Shown: positions 11,588-22,397, counted from the first letter of the stretch. The stretch is DNA of 64,000 bases from Ariolimax columbianus (GCA_036924085.1 JAVGWX010000007.1:97238641-97302640); one strand, 5' to 3'. The notes: generated by a model not told the origin, from the letters alone. Numbers and translations: made by a program.

Positions 11588-12206
11588 AGTGGCTTTCTTT
11601 ATATTTCTTATCTTTTCTTATTCTATCTCTCCTTGCAACATTGGTGGCTTTCTCTATATTTCTTATCTTTTCTTATTCTATCTCTCCTAGCAACATTGGT
11701 GGCTTTCTCTATATTTCTTATCTTTTCTTATTCAATCTCTCCTAGCAACATTGGTGGCTTTCTCTATATTTCTTATCTTTTCTTATTCTATCTCTCCTAG
11801 CAACATTGGTGGCTTTCTCTATATTTTTTATCTTTTCTTATTCTATCTCTCCTAGCAACATTGGTGGCTTTCTCTATATTTCTTATCTTTTCTTATTCTA
11901 TCTCTCCTAGCAACATTGGTGGCTTTCTCTATATTTCTTATCTTTTCTTATTCTATCTCTCCTAGCAACATTGGTGGCTTTCTCTATATTTCTTATCTTT
12001 TCTTATTCTATCTCTCCTAGCAACATTGGTGGCTTTCTCTATATTTCTTATCTTTTCTTATTCTATCTCTCCTAGCAACATTGGTGGCTTTCTCTATATT
12101 TCTTATCTTTTCTTATTCTATCTCTCCTAGCAACATTGGTGGCTTTCTCTATATTTCTTATCTTTTCTTATTCTATCTCTCCTAGCAACACTGGTGGCTT
12201 TTCTCT
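11588..12206. repeat. 55-bp minisatellite, about 11 units
   Basis: Units contain CAACATTGGTGGCTTTCTC, TATATTTCTTATCTTTTC and TTATTCTATCTCTCCTAG. They are nearly identical, so the array is recent or homogenised. Confidence 0.95.
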
Positions 12207-12287
12207 AATGAATTTAAGGATAAAAGTGTCAATATTTTGAAATGTTAATTTAACTATTGTTATTACCATCTTTGATTGGTTATTATA

Positions 12288-12726
12288 TCATCATCGTCGT
12301 GTAGCTTGTCCTTTATAGAACGTCGCTCCCATCACAGTTTGTCTGAAAGAAACTTGTTCTCTTGCCAAAACTCCAGCCTCCGCCACTGTCATACCCAAGC
12401 ATTCCTGGATATCTTGGTGCCATCGTCTTCTTGGTCTACCATTTCCTCTTTTGCCTGGCACCATACCTTCCATCACTGTTCTCTCGAGACCGTTGTGTCT
12501 CTTGATGTGACCAAAGTATTTGCATTTTCTAGCCAAAATGGAATTGATAAACCAGTTCTCCTCTTTGCTCAACTATTGAAGAATGTCTACATTTGTCTTT
12601 TTCTCTGTCCATGGTATTCTGAGGATCTTTCTGTAACATTTTGACTCAAAGGATTCAATTCTTTGTCTGGAAGTTTTGGTAATCGTCCATGATTCACAGC
12701 CATAAACTGCCACAGGAAAAACACAT
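12288..12726 (-). mobile_element. LINE relic, RT C-terminal part (family E)
   Basis: The - strand frame 12291-12572 reads NSILARKCKYFGHIKRHNG, then MVPGKRGNGRPRRRW and GMTVAEAGVLAREQV. This is the conserved C-terminal region (GHxxR...GxRxRGRPRxRW) of a common invertebrate LINE class. Upstream on the - strand, 12660-12725 matches the AYGCESWTITK segment of the copy at 15762-16684. It is 5'-truncated, and the clade is uncertain. Confidence 0.8.
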
Positions 12727-13137
12727 TATTATATACACAAAATAAATCAAGGACCACTTAACCAAATCTTACCATACTGAAAATCCACAAATGAGAAATC
12801 ATTAATATTTAATCACAGTTGTTCAGTCAGTTGGACATCAGAGTGTGACAGTTTTATGTAAGCTACTAACTTGTATGGGAACAATACTGGGCACACCATT
12901 CTTTCTGCAATTCAGTTATATCGACTGCTTAAATAAAGATGGCATAGCATCTCTATAGATAATATCTGTGAGGTTCCCTTCCCCATGAACAGTGGTGTTC
13001 TGTGGTTCATGTCAAAGCCACTCCATACAATGATCGAGACGCCTGCCAAGCGATCATGCCATCTCCCACATCAATTCTGCTATCGTTTAAAAACATTGTG
13101 AATTGGAGAGCCAACAAGGCGAGCAGAGTGTTGGACT
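12727..13137. other. Intronic sequence, nothing recognised
   Basis: No coding motif or repeat seen. Confidence 0.4.
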
Positions 13138-13541
13138 CATGTAAGGCGAGTGCGTACTGAAGGTATCCTGGACTTGTGTAAGGCGAGTGCGTACTGAAGG
13201 TAGCCTGGACTTGTGTAAGGCGAGTGCGTACTGAAGGTATCCTGATCTTGTGTAAGGCGAGTGCGTACTGAAGGTATCCTGGACTTGTGTAAGGCGAGTG
13301 CGTACTGAAGGTATCCTGGACTTGTGTAAGGCGAGTGCGTACTGAAGGTATCCTGGACTTGTGTAAGGCGAGTGCGTACTGAAGATATCCTGGACTTGTG
13401 TAAGGCGAGTGTTTACTGAAGGTATCCTGGACTTGTGTAAGGCGAGTGCGTACTGAAGGTAGCCTGGACTTGTGTAAGGCAAGTGCGTACTGAAGGTATC
13501 ATGGACTTGTGTAAGGCAAGTGCGTACTGAAGGTATCCTGC
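13138..13541. repeat. 37-bp minisatellite, about 11 units
   Basis: Units of AAGGCGAGTGCGTACTGAAG followed by GTATCCTGGACTTGTGT. The 131-codon - strand open frame across it is a by-product. Confidence 0.95.
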
Positions 13542-13880
13542 ATGAAGATTTTTCTCATAAAGCTGCCTATACATTCAGCAGACGACATGGAGGAGTTTAA
13601 GAAAGAAGGGTGTCCAGCTATTGCTCCCATTCAAGTGAAACTGCCACACTCTCATGTCCAACTTTCAGAAGAACAATGTCATTCAATATGATTGATTTCT
13701 CATCTTTGGATATTTTAGTTTGGTGCAATTTGGCTAAGTGAGCCTTAAATTTTTTTGTTTAATGAAATATTAACCTGTATGTTCATTGGGGATGAAAGGG
13801 ACTCGAGGAACAGTCACTCTGTAACCTGAATACATGTTCTAGGAATGGCTAAGGAGAGTTGCGTATGGCACTGGCTACAC
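13542..13880. other. Intronic sequence, nothing recognised
   Basis: Unique-looking sequence between two minisatellites. No feature seen. Confidence 0.4.
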
Positions 13881-14899
13881 CTCTATGTCTACTCCATCAT
13901 GTAGAAGTTCTATGGTTACTCCATCACGTAGAACCTCTATGTCTACTCCATCATGTAGAAGTTCTATGGTTACTCCATCATGTAGAAGTTCTATGGTTAC
14001 TCCATCATGTAGAAGTTCTATGGTTACTCCATCATGTAGAAGTTCTATGGTTACTCCACCATATAGAACCTCTATGTCTACTCCATCATGTAGAAGTTCT
14101 ATGGTTACTCCACCATGTAGAACATCTATGTCTACTCCATCATATAAAACTTACTTCTATGTCTACTCCATCATGTAGAACCTCTATGTCTACTCCATCA
14201 TATAAAACTTACTTCTATGTCTACTCCATCATGTAGAACCAATATGTCTACTCCATCATATAAAACTTACTTCTATGTCTACTCCATCATGTAGAACCGA
14301 TATGTCTACTCCATCATGTAGAACCTCTATGTCTACTCTATCATGTAGAACCGATATGTCTACTCTATCATGTAGAACCGATATGTCTACTCCATCATGT
14401 AGAACCTCTTTGTCTACTCCATCATTTAGAACCTCTATGTCTACTCCATCATGTAGAACTTCTGTGTCTACTCCATCATGTAGAACCTCTTTGTCTACTC
14501 CATCATGTAGAACCTCTTTGTCTACTCCATCATTTAGAACCTCTTTGTCTACTCCATCATATATAACTTACTTCTATGTCTACTCCATCATGTAGAACCT
14601 CTTTGTCTACTTCATCATGTAGAACCTCTTTGTCTACTCCATCATATAAAACTCACTTCTATGTCTACTCCATCATGTAGAACCTCTTTGTCTTCTCCAT
14701 CATGTAGAACCTCTTTGTCTACTCCATCATGTAGAACCTCTTTGTCTACTCCATCATGTAGAACCTCTTTGTCTACTCCATCATGTAGAACCTCTTTGTC
14801 TACTCCATCATGTAGAACCTCTTTGTCTACTCCATCATGTAGAACCTCTATGTCTACTCCATCATGTAGAACTTCTATGTCTACTCCATCATGTAGAAT
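13881..14899. repeat. 27-bp minisatellite, about 37 units
   Basis: Units of TCTATGTCTACTCCATCATG plus TAGAACC, with variants (GTTCTATGGTTACTCC, ATATAAAACTTACTTC). A 27-bp period keeps frames open, producing MSTPSCRTS repeats. I regard this as non-coding. Confidence 0.95.
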
Positions 14900-15142
14900 A
14901 TATATGCCACAAGAAACATATCTATAGACCCCATGGTACGAATATAAGAAAAGTCAATCAATCAGTCTGTCAGTCAGCCATGTTCTTTGCTACAGATCTG
15001 TGTTTCTTATTATTGTGTACTTGTTTATTCTGATGTTAGGTTCATACTTGACTTGCGACATTGCTTGTCATTAAAAAAAATTATAAATGATGTGTCATTG
15101 TTTATGATTATATATGACACAACTTGTCTATCTGAGCGTCTG

Positions 15143-15186
15143 TCTCTCTCTCTTTCTCTCTCTTTCTCTCTCTTTCTCTCTCTCTG

Positions 15187-15229
<43 letters not shown>
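15143..15229. repeat. (TC)n microsatellite
   Basis: An imperfect CT-rich tract ending about 35 bp before the GCH1 exon 3 acceptor. It could add to the polypyrimidine context, but the acceptor has its own short tract, TTTTTCTATCATTTCAG. Confidence 0.9.
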
Positions 15230-15232
<3 letters not shown>

Positions 15233-15263
15233 ATTCATTCATGTGATTTTTCTATCATTTCAG

Positions 15264-15319
15264 GTTCATATAGGTTACCTGCCTAATAAAAAAATTCTTG
15301 GCCTTAGCAAATTAGCCAG
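15264..15319 (+). CDS. GCH1: GTP cyclohydrolase I, exon 3 (by human numbering)
   Basis: GCH1 converts GTP to 7,8-dihydroneopterin triphosphate, the first and rate-limiting step of tetrahydrobiopterin synthesis, as a cytosolic homodecamer. This 56-nt exon follows TTTCAG and precedes GTAAGT. It encodes VHIGYLPNKKILGLSKLA plus two bases of an arginine codon, the highly conserved core segment after the zinc-binding Cys-Glu-His-His motif. It joins in phase to the exon at 18178 (AG|A = Arg). No upstream exon with the CEHH motif is visible in the first 15 kb, so that intron is longer than 15 kb and is filled with repeats. Identification rests on exact motif match and on the phase of all four exons. 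Confidence 0.93.
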
Positions 15320-15693
15320 GTAAGTCTGTATAGACATCTAGGCATCACTGTTATCATTTTGGTGGTTTGGTTTGTTGGCCACATTTAAAAAAGTTTATGG
15401 GGACCAAAGTGGTCAGGTGAAACATACTGACCAAGACCCCATTTCACAATCTCACAATGATCCTGGAAACATCAATGTTACAGCAACCTGGTCATTGAGG
15501 TGAGGATCGACGATGTGATCCCATGTAAAAGTGAGCCTTCTGGGAAACCCTGCACTGCACTACAGCCAGGATTACCAAGACCAGCCTTTTCTAATCTTGA
15601 ATATGCCCAATGATGCAAGAAGAGCCAAATTCGATATTCAGTGAATGTTCATCAAAAGTGAAAAAACTAAATATTATCTTCGAAAACAGCAAC
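15320..15693. other. GCH1 intron 3, first part; nothing else recognised
   Basis: Intron 3 runs 15320-18177. This portion, after the GTAAGT donor, contains no feature I can name. Confidence 0.5.
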
Positions 15694-15761
15694 ATACATA
15701 CACACACACGCGTGCACACACACACACACGCACGTATATACACATATACATACATACATAA
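15694..15761. repeat. (CA)n / (TACA)n microsatellite
   Basis: Alternating CA and TACATA repeats directly upstream of the truncated LINE that starts at about 15762. Confidence 0.9.
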
Positions 15762-16684
15762 ATGGTAAAACATCAAAATATGTGGAACATCATGAAGGAA
15801 ACGGGGTTTCCTGTGCACATTATCCATCTCATTGAAATATTATACCAAGATCAGCGAGCCGCTATCTGAGTATCTGGACAAACATCAGATTGGTTCGCAG
15901 TACAAAAGGGAGTAAGACAGGGATGTATCCTTTTACCTTATCTATACAACATATATGTGGAATGTATAATGAGAAATGTTCGAGAAGATGGGAACATTGA
16001 AAGTTGATACATTTACGATTGGCGGGTACGAGATTAAAGAGTTATGATATGGAGATGACACAGTGATACTATCAAGAAGTGCAGAAGGGCTAGAGCAGCT
16101 ACTTTCAGCCGTAAATGTACACAGTAAAGATAAAAATAAGTTTATAAACATAAATAAAACAAAGATAATGACTACCGGCAAAACACAATGTCAGCATAAA
16201 TTTACAGTTGGTGGTGAGGAAATAGATCAGGTCACACATTTTGAATATCTGGGCTCCAGAATTGAGAAAAATTGCGACTGATCGAAAGAAATCAGAAGAA
16301 GACTAGCCATGGCAATGCAGAGACTGAACAGCCTGAAGAAATTATGGCAGAGCACCAACAAAATGATAAAAGTAAAAGTCTTGAGAGCCTGTGTTTTTCC
16401 TGTGGCAGCTTATGGCTGTGAATCATGGACGATTACTAAAACTTTTAGACAAAGAATCGAATCCTTCGAGTCATAATGTTACAGAAAGATCCTCAGAATA
16501 CCCTGAACAGAGAAAAAGGCAAATTTAGACATTCACCAAGAGTTGAGCATAGAGGAGAACTGGTTTATCAATTCTATTTTGGCAAGAAAATGTAAATACT
16601 TCAGTCACATCAAGAGACACAACGGTCTTGAGAGAACAGTGATGGAAGGTATGGTGCCAGGCAAAAGAGCCAGGGGTAAGCCAA
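15762..16684 (+). mobile_element. LINE relic, RT palm to C-terminus (family E)
   Basis: The translation across several frames gives MWNIMKETGFPVHIIHLIE, then GVRQGCILLPYLYNIYVE (RT motif 4 region), a broken YGDD-type box near 16046-16060, FEYLGSRIEK, AYGCESWTITK and the GHIKR-type C-terminus (frame 16543-16749). Stops at 15852, 16003 and 16278 make it dead. It is the same family as 12288-12726. It breaks off at about 16684, within the GKRxRG region, where mariner sequence begins. Confidence 0.85.
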
Positions 16685-17352
16685 TAACTCCATGGACTGT
16701 CTTTTTGTCTCAGGTTCAAAATGATGTGCTCGGGTTTCGTCACCTTTAACGATGTTAGCCAAAAGTTCTCTTCATCAGCATTTAAATGCTCCAACAATTC
16801 AGAAGAAATTGTTTTCCTCTGCAATCGGTGGTCATTTGTGAGACTATGAGGAATCCATCTTATGCACTACCAATGCCGATTGACAGCTGTAAGGCCAGTT
16901 GTTGAGTAGTGATTTGCCTATCAGTAAGAATAATGCCCTCAGCGCATTTCAACATTTCTGCGTTGGTGGCTGTGATAGGGCGTCCACTGCGTGGCCGATC
17001 AGGCAGCTCTGTATCTACACTACCTGATTATTCTATTTTCTGAACTTAGCGGCGACTAACTGTACTCGTGTCGACTACAAAACTTCTGTACACATCACAT
17101 AGATGCTTGTGAATGTTCACACAAATTTCCTTCTCTGGAACAAGAAATTCTATCCCAATTCCCTGCTTATAACGCAAGTTACTAACATGCTCCATTTCAA
17201 TGGTTTAGTGCAGTCATATTATTTGGTTGATTGTGGTGCAATTTTTTACACACAATCAACACATGTCATATTTGAAGTGTGCAAAATTCTATGCTTCTAT
17301 TTTCATTATTAGCTGAGAAAATGATGTGGCCATTACTTTCTGAACGCCCTGT
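16685..17352 (-). pseudogene. Truncated mariner transposon
   Basis: The - strand shows a mariner (D,D34D) transposase. It reads RPRSGRPITATNAEM in the linker, helix-turn-helix type sequence TDRQITTQQLALQLSIGIG, and the first catalytic region GDETRAHHFEPETKRQSME, where mariner normally has GDETWxHHYEPETKRQSME (Trp replaced by Arg). The presumed 5' end at about 17352 reads ACAGGGCGTTCAGAAAGTAA, typical of a mariner terminal repeat. The part encoding the second and third catalytic acids is missing: the copy ends where the LINE relic begins at 16684. Internal stops and frameshifts are present. Confidence 0.8.
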
Positions 17353-18177
17353 CATACATACACGAGTATGTTGTTGTTGTTTGTGCCCACAATGAGTAGG
17401 TTACTCTTTTGTGCACCCTGAAAAGGACGTTAAGTGGCGGTTTGCAGTAGCTTTCCTCACATCCTGAGCGTGCTGATGAAGGTGTCCCGGGGTCCTCCAG
17501 GCTGTTGTGCTATGCTTCACTTCATCTGCATGTCACTCACTACTACGGGGATCACGTCGATCCCTCACCTTATTAGCCAGGCTGTCATGAAAACAGCCCG
17601 TTTCCAGGGAGGGCTACGAGGAAGCCGAGGTGAATTTTGCATATTTTCAGCATATTTTGCCTGACCAGACATTAGCCTTCCTCCCCTTGTATGTATGTAT
17701 ATTCAGGTGTATGCAAGAAGAGACAGCTAGGCTAGGACTGGATTAATTGGGAGAATTTTCTGCATCTTTCTGGCTGTGTTTCTTTGTTTGTTTAAATCTG
17801 AACCATATTTATTGTTGTCTGCTGTATATTTTTTATCAGTGCCCTATAATAACACAATAACATTTATATCAACCACTAGGGTAGAAGACTATGCAACATT
17901 TGACATTGCACTAGTTTATTTTAATTAGGTTGTTTTTGTTTTGTCCATTTTTATGGCATTTTTCTTTAGTATGTGTCCTAATTAAATGGCGTGTGAATAT
18001 CTTTGTGCATTGTTTATATAATGGTTCAGACAGTGTCTGTTTGATCTTCTGTGTGTTATGTCTCCAGTTGGTCAAGGATTTTATTTGACGTATCTGTTCA
18101 TCTATTGTCTGTTTAGCATGACGTACTCAATAAAGATAAGAGTGAATAAATTAGACATCGTCTTTCTTACTTTTCAG
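17353..18177. other. GCH1 intron 3, last part
   Basis: No recognised repeat. A GC-richer block at 17400-17660 looks like an unclassified dispersed element but I cannot name it. The polypyrimidine tract TCTTTCTTACTTTTCAG before 18178 is the exon 4 acceptor. Confidence 0.4.
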
Positions 18178-18209
18178 AATAGTGGAAGTGTACAGTAGAC
18201 GTCTGCAAG
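18178..18209 (+). CDS. GCH1: GTP cyclohydrolase I, exon 4 (32 nt)
   Basis: A micro-exon between TTTTCAG and GTGAGT. With the two bases carried over it encodes RIVEVYSRRLQ, matching the conserved GCH1 segment around the GTP-binding arginines. Its last base plus TC at 22847 restores a valine codon (G|TC). The 32-nt size and both phases (2 in, 1 out) match the vertebrate gene structure as I recall it. Confidence 0.92.
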
Positions 18210-18250
18210 GTGAGTCTTGAACTGGGAACTAGCCAGATTCATGTTGTTCT

Positions 18251-18888
18251 TTCTGATGTGCTGGTGTTACTGATGTGCTGGTGTTACTGATGTGCTGGTG
18301 TTACTGATGTGCTGATGTTACTGCTGTGTTGTTACTGATGTGTTGGTGTTACTGATGTGTTGGTGTTACTGATGTGTTGGTGTTACTGATGTGTTGGTGT
18401 TACTGCTGTGTTGTTGTTTCTGATGTGTTGTTGTTATTTTTGTGTTGGTGTTACTGATGTGTTCGTGTTACTGATGTGTTGTTATTACTGATATGTTGTT
18501 GTTACCTTAATGTGTTCTTGTTGCTGATGTGTTGTTATCTAAATGTGTTGTTGTTAACTAAATGTGTTGTTGTTACTGATGTGTTGTTGTTAACTAAATG
18601 TGTTGTTGTTACTGATGTGTTGTTGTTACCTAAATGTGTTGTTCTTACCTACATGTGTTGTTGTTACCTAAATGTGTTGTTGTTACCTAAATGTGTTGTT
18701 GTTACCTAAATGTGTTGTTGTTACCCAAATGTGTTGTTGTTACCTAAATGTGTTGTTGTTACCTAAATGTGTTGTTGTTACCTAAATGTGTTGTTCTTAC
18801 CTAAATGTGTTGTTGTTACTGATGTGTTGTTGTTACCTAAATGTGTTGTTGTTACCTAAATGTGTTGTTCTTACCTAAATGTGTTGTT
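18251..18888. repeat. 17-19-bp minisatellite
   Basis: It begins with GATGTGCTGGTGTTACT units (17-18 bp) and changes to CCTAAATGTGTTGTTGTTA units (19 bp). It ends exactly beside the broken 3' end of the antisense CR1-like LINE. The open frame through it is a by-product. Confidence 0.93.
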
Positions 18889-21316
18889 CACTTTTCTCTA
18901 GCATTAGGTAACAGTTTTTCCTTTTGATATAGGTGGGGTTGTATCTACCTAGTTGTAGTGCACAGTACCAGGCCCCAATTAGCTCACCACAGTGATACCC
19001 ATCATTGACCATTCTGTAATTATGTTCCATATTGGATCTACCCATGTGGATGACTGTACATTTATCTACATTAAACTCCATTTGCCAGCTTACAGACCAT
19101 TCTCGAATTTTATCTAAATCCGACATCAATATATCCACTTCCGCTTTAGATGAGACACTACTGCATAGTTTTGTGTCATCAGCAAATTTTGCAATCATGG
19201 ATCTCATATCAATGTCCAAATCATTTATATATATCAAGAACAAAATTGGTCCCAAAACCGAGCCCTGTGGCACACCACTTTTCACTTCACTCCACTCAGA
19301 GTACTCCTTATTTATGCCCACCCTCTGCCTTCTTCCTGTTAACCAATTTTCAATCCATTTGGCAACTTCGCCACCTATTCCATGTGATTTTAACTTTCGA
19401 AATAATCTTTGATGAGGTACTCTATCAAAGGCCTTAGCAAAGTCTAGATAAATAACATCCACTGGCTCCCCTTTATCTATGATTTTAGTAACCTCCTCCA
19501 TGAATTCTAATAGATTTGTTAAGCATGATCTCCCTCTAGTAAACCCATGCTGACTATTTCTAATTAGATTAAATTTGTCTAAATGCATTACAATGTTTTC
19601 TTTGATTATTGACTCTAACAATTTACAGACTATGCTCGTTAAACTCACCGGTCTATAATTTGCCGGATCTGATTTTTTGCCTTTTTTGAATAAGGGGATC
19701 ACTCCTGCATCTTTCCAATCCCGTGGAACAATCCCTTTTGTAAGTGATTGAGAACATAATATAGCCAATGGTTTTGCTAGTTGGTTTCTAATTTCATACA
19801 GCAATTTTGGGTGAATACCATCTTGACCTGGACATTTATTCACTTTCAACCCCTCCAATTTTTTAAAAACCATTTCCTCTGTAATACAGATTGATCTTAA
19901 TCCCGCTGTATCCATGTCTCTTTGAAAAATATCTATAGGCTCTGGGATCTCGGAGCAGTCCTCCTTTGTGAAGACTGTGCCAAAGTACTGATTAAGCAGA
20001 TTAGCAGCCTCCCTATTCTCACTTATTATTTTCCCTGTACTGTCTATGAGAGGGCCTACTTTGTCTTTCGTTCTTTGTTTATTTCTAACATAAGAAAAGA
20101 AGCTTTTACTGTCAGTCTTGATCCTCTGAGCAAGTTTTTTTTCAAAGTCTATTTTTGCTGTTTTATTCGCTTTCTGAGATATGTTCTGCTTGTCCAAATA
20201 TTTTACATATGTTTCTTTTGATTTACCTGCCTCTATATATTTTTGCCATGCTTTATTTTTTGCTCTTCTACATTTCACTACAAATCTAGTTATCCACTTT
20301 TTACGCTTGGGGTTTACCTCCCTACATGGAACACATTCCTCTTTTAGCGTTTCTAGAACTGTTTTAAAACTTTCCCACTCCTGTTCAACATCTGTTCCTA
20401 CAATAATATCTTTCCAGATTATGTGGTTCGCTGCCTCTTTCATCCTCTTAACATCTGTCTTAGAGTAGTCGTATGTTCGCGTGTTTATGTTTACTTCTTT
20501 CCCTGCAATAAGATCCCAACGGATGATTTGATGGTCACTTGAGCCAAACAGTTCCCCAACGGTAACGTTTTCAATCATATTTTCCTCTGTGGTAAAAACT
20601 AGGTCGAGTATGTTTTTGCCTCTGGTGGCTGCTTCTACATGTTGAATTAAAAAATTGTCAGTTATGCACGTAACAAAAGGTTTTGACTCTACAAGTGCTT
20701 CTGCCATATCCCATTTTATTTCTGGATAGTTGAAATCTCCCATTAATAATAATTTCCCTTTACTTGCCTTTGCTATGCTACTAATCAGCTCCTCATCTTC
20801 CTCTTTTTGACTTGATGGACATCTATAGCACACTCCAATCACTGTTTTTTCACCCCCACTTTCTATTTCTCCCCATACACTTTCATTTTTGTTACCACAT
20901 GATAAATAATCTTTGATCGTTATATTAACAGAATTTATACAGTATAATAAAACGCCACCTCCCTTAGTCTTGTCTCCAATTATCCTATCTTTCCTTAACA
21001 TTGTATATCCCTCAATTTCAAGTTCACTATCTGCAATCTCCTCATATGTCCATGATTCTGTTAACCCTATTATATCTGGTTTTTCTTCTTCTACATACAG
21101 TTCCAATTCTTCTCTTTTATTTACTATGCTTCTCACATTTGCATAAAAACATTTTAGTTTGTAATGTTGTTGGTTTTCCTCTTTTTGCTTCTGCTTTATC
21201 ATTTTAATGTTTGCTTTTCTACTATGTATTTCACACTTCCCTGACACCAAATTACCCCTTTGACTACATCCTCTATAGCACCCTATTGTAGGCCTATCTT
21301 TAGTCTCATACTTCAT
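18875..21316 (-). CDS. CR1-like LINE ORF2 (endonuclease and RT), 813 aa
   Basis: An uninterrupted reading frame on the - strand in GCH1 intron 4, antisense to the gene. Residues ~53-270 are an apurinic-type endonuclease with FYANVRS, LTESW, GDFNYPEI and SSDHQIIRWD, all catalytic positions present. Residues ~480-760 are a reverse transcriptase with NKCPGQDGIHPKLL, YRPVSLTSIVCKLLESI, LDFAKAFDRVPH, SGVPQGSVLGP and FADDTKLC. Family copies continue to a C-terminus ending NAFKNKLDAHSF. This one leaves the family at about 19009 (after AATTACAGAATG) and ends in unrelated sequence, so roughly the last 200 residues and the 3' tail are lost. Its RT core looks intact, so this is a young copy damaged at the 3' end. 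Confidence 0.92.
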   Translation of the reverse strand: MKYETKDRPTIGCYRGCSQRGNLVSGKCEIHSRKANIKMIKQKQKEENQQHYKLKCFYANVRSIVNKREELELYVEEEKPDIIGLTESWTYEEIADSELEIEGYTMLRKDRIIGDKTKGGGVLLYCINSVNITIKDYLSCGNKNESVWGEIESGGEKTVIGVCYRCPSSQKEEDEELISSIAKASKGKLLLMGDFNYPEIKWDMAEALVESKPFVTCITDNFLIQHVEAATRGKNILDLVFTTEENMIENVTVGELFGSSDHQIIRWDLIAGKEVNINTRTYDYSKTDVKRMKEAANHIIWKDIIVGTDVEQEWESFKTVLETLKEECVPCREVNPKRKKWITRFVVKCRRAKNKAWQKYIEAGKSKETYVKYLDKQNISQKANKTAKIDFEKKLAQRIKTDSKSFFSYVRNKQRTKDKVGPLIDSTGKIISENREAANLLNQYFGTVFTKEDCSEIPEPIDIFQRDMDTAGLRSICITEEMVFKKLEGLKVNKCPGQDGIHPKLLYEIRNQLAKPLAILCSQSLTKGIVPRDWKDAGVIPLFKKGKKSDPANYRPVSLTSIVCKLLESIIKENIVMHLDKFNLIRNSQHGFTRGRSCLTNLLEFMEEVTKIIDKGEPVDVIYLDFAKAFDRVPHQRLFRKLKSHGIGGEVAKWIENWLTGRRQRVGINKEYSEWSEVKSGVPQGSVLGPILFLIYINDLDIDMRSMIAKFADDTKLCSSVSSKAEVDILMSDLDKIREWSVSWQMEFNVDKCTVIHMGRSNMEHNYRMVNDGYHCGELIGAWYCALQLGRYNPTYIKRKNCYLMLEKSEQHI

Positions 21317-21324
21317 AGGCCTAA

Positions 21325-21531
21325 CTAGTTTAAATTTCTAACACAATGATAGAACATATACTTTGCTACAACATGCTGTCCTATCTCATTTAGATGTAAA
21401 CCTCCCCTATCTAACATTTTACTTTTGTCTACTTTAACATCAATAAATTCCATTCCCATGTCCGCACACATCACCTGTAACCTAAGGTTGATACCTATTA
21501 TTTTGCTATCTTGTTGATGTTCATTGAACAA
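21325..21531 (-). CDS. CR1-like LINE ORF1, C-terminal fragment (SGNH-type)
   Basis: A short frame directly upstream of ORF2 (8-bp gap on the - strand). It ends DRGGLHLNEIGQHVVAKY, which resembles the last conserved block (Asp-x-x-His) of SGNH/esterase-like domains known from ORF1 of many CR1 elements. The copy is 5'-truncated near 21531. The gene order (ORF1 then ORF2) supports this reading. Confidence 0.55.
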   Translation of the reverse strand: MFNEHQQDSKIIGINLRLQVMCADMGMEFIDVKVDKSKMLDRGGLHLNEIGQHVVAKYMFYHCVRNLN

Positions 21532-21652
21532 TTATCATAGGGGATGAGGATGTCTGTTAAGGTGATCTTCTGAAACTGTAATATATACCCTCTAAGGTTG
21601 TTTATTTCATAAAATGAGACATGTCATAACATTATGTGATGTCAAGTTGAAA

Positions 21653-22034
21653 CCAACAGATCTCTTTCTTTATGTGTGTCTTGCAGTTTAAGACTAACCA
21701 ACATGCTTATATACTTGTTTCAGTGCAAGAGTGACTAACCAAACAGATTGCATTAGCTAACCAACAGATCTCTTTCTTTATGTGTGTCTTGCAGTTTAAG
21801 ACTAACCAACATGCTTATATACTTGTTTCAGTGCAAGAGTGACTAACCAAACAGATTGCATTAGCTAACCAACAGATCTCTTTCTTTATGTGTGTCTTGC
21901 AGTTTAAGACTAACCAACATGCTTATATACTTGTTTCAGTGCAAGAGTGACTAACCAAACAGATTGCATTAGCTAACCAACAGATCTCTTTCTTTATGTG
22001 TGTCTTGCAGTTTAAGAATAACCAACAAGCTTAT
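21653..22034. repeat. 108-bp array, left block (decayed copies of the GCH1 exon 5 acceptor)
   Basis: About 3.5 units of 108 bp. Each contains TCTTTCTTTATGTGTGTCTTGCAG-like and CTTGTTTCAG acceptor-like sequences, followed by TGCAAGAGTGACTAACC, a mutated form of the exon 5 start. In exon phase these units read CAA GAG TGA, a stop. They are separated from the right block by SINE S1. Confidence 0.93.
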
Positions 22035-22044
22035 ATATGTGTTT

Positions 22045-22397
22045 GGCTTGGCTTCGTTTGTTCTGAATCTCCCACTACCAAACCCTGAAAGGGCTTAAGT
22101 AGCAGAATGTAGTCCAGAGAACGGAATGAGTTATCGTAGTTTACAGCTTGGCTGCGATATTTGCATCTTTCGGTCCAACACATCCGACTTCAGCAAGCAT
22201 TTTTTGAGTACCGAGTTAGCATTCCCTCTTTGATCCCTTCTCCTTAGCCAGTCTGCTCTGCTGCAGCCTGTTAACCAGGATCACCGCGTGGAGGTGTAGA
22301 AGGGTCTTGGCAGCTCTCGTTCGCTGGCCCTGACACTAGCAGTCAGCTATAGGTCGCTGACCACTGCAGCTCATGCGCTGCTCAGCATCTTGATCCC
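22045..22397 (-). mobile_element. SINE S1 inserted in the 108-bp array
   Basis: A full-length S1 copy whose tail (GGCTTGGCTTCG on the + strand) is at the left and whose head (GATCAAGATGC reversed) is at the right. It is flanked by the near-identical 10-mers ATATGTGTTT (22035-22044) and ATATGTATTT (22398-22407), which I read as a target-site duplication with one mismatch. It interrupts a 108-bp unit, so it inserted after the array formed. Confidence 0.75.

Noticed and set aside
13859..14927. Open frames encoding repeated MSTPSCRTS
   Set aside because: A by-product of the 27-bp array. Several frames are open at once and unit variants change residues freely.
19032..21207. + strand open frames of 68-126 codons
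   Set aside because: Antisense shadows of the CR1-like ORF2.
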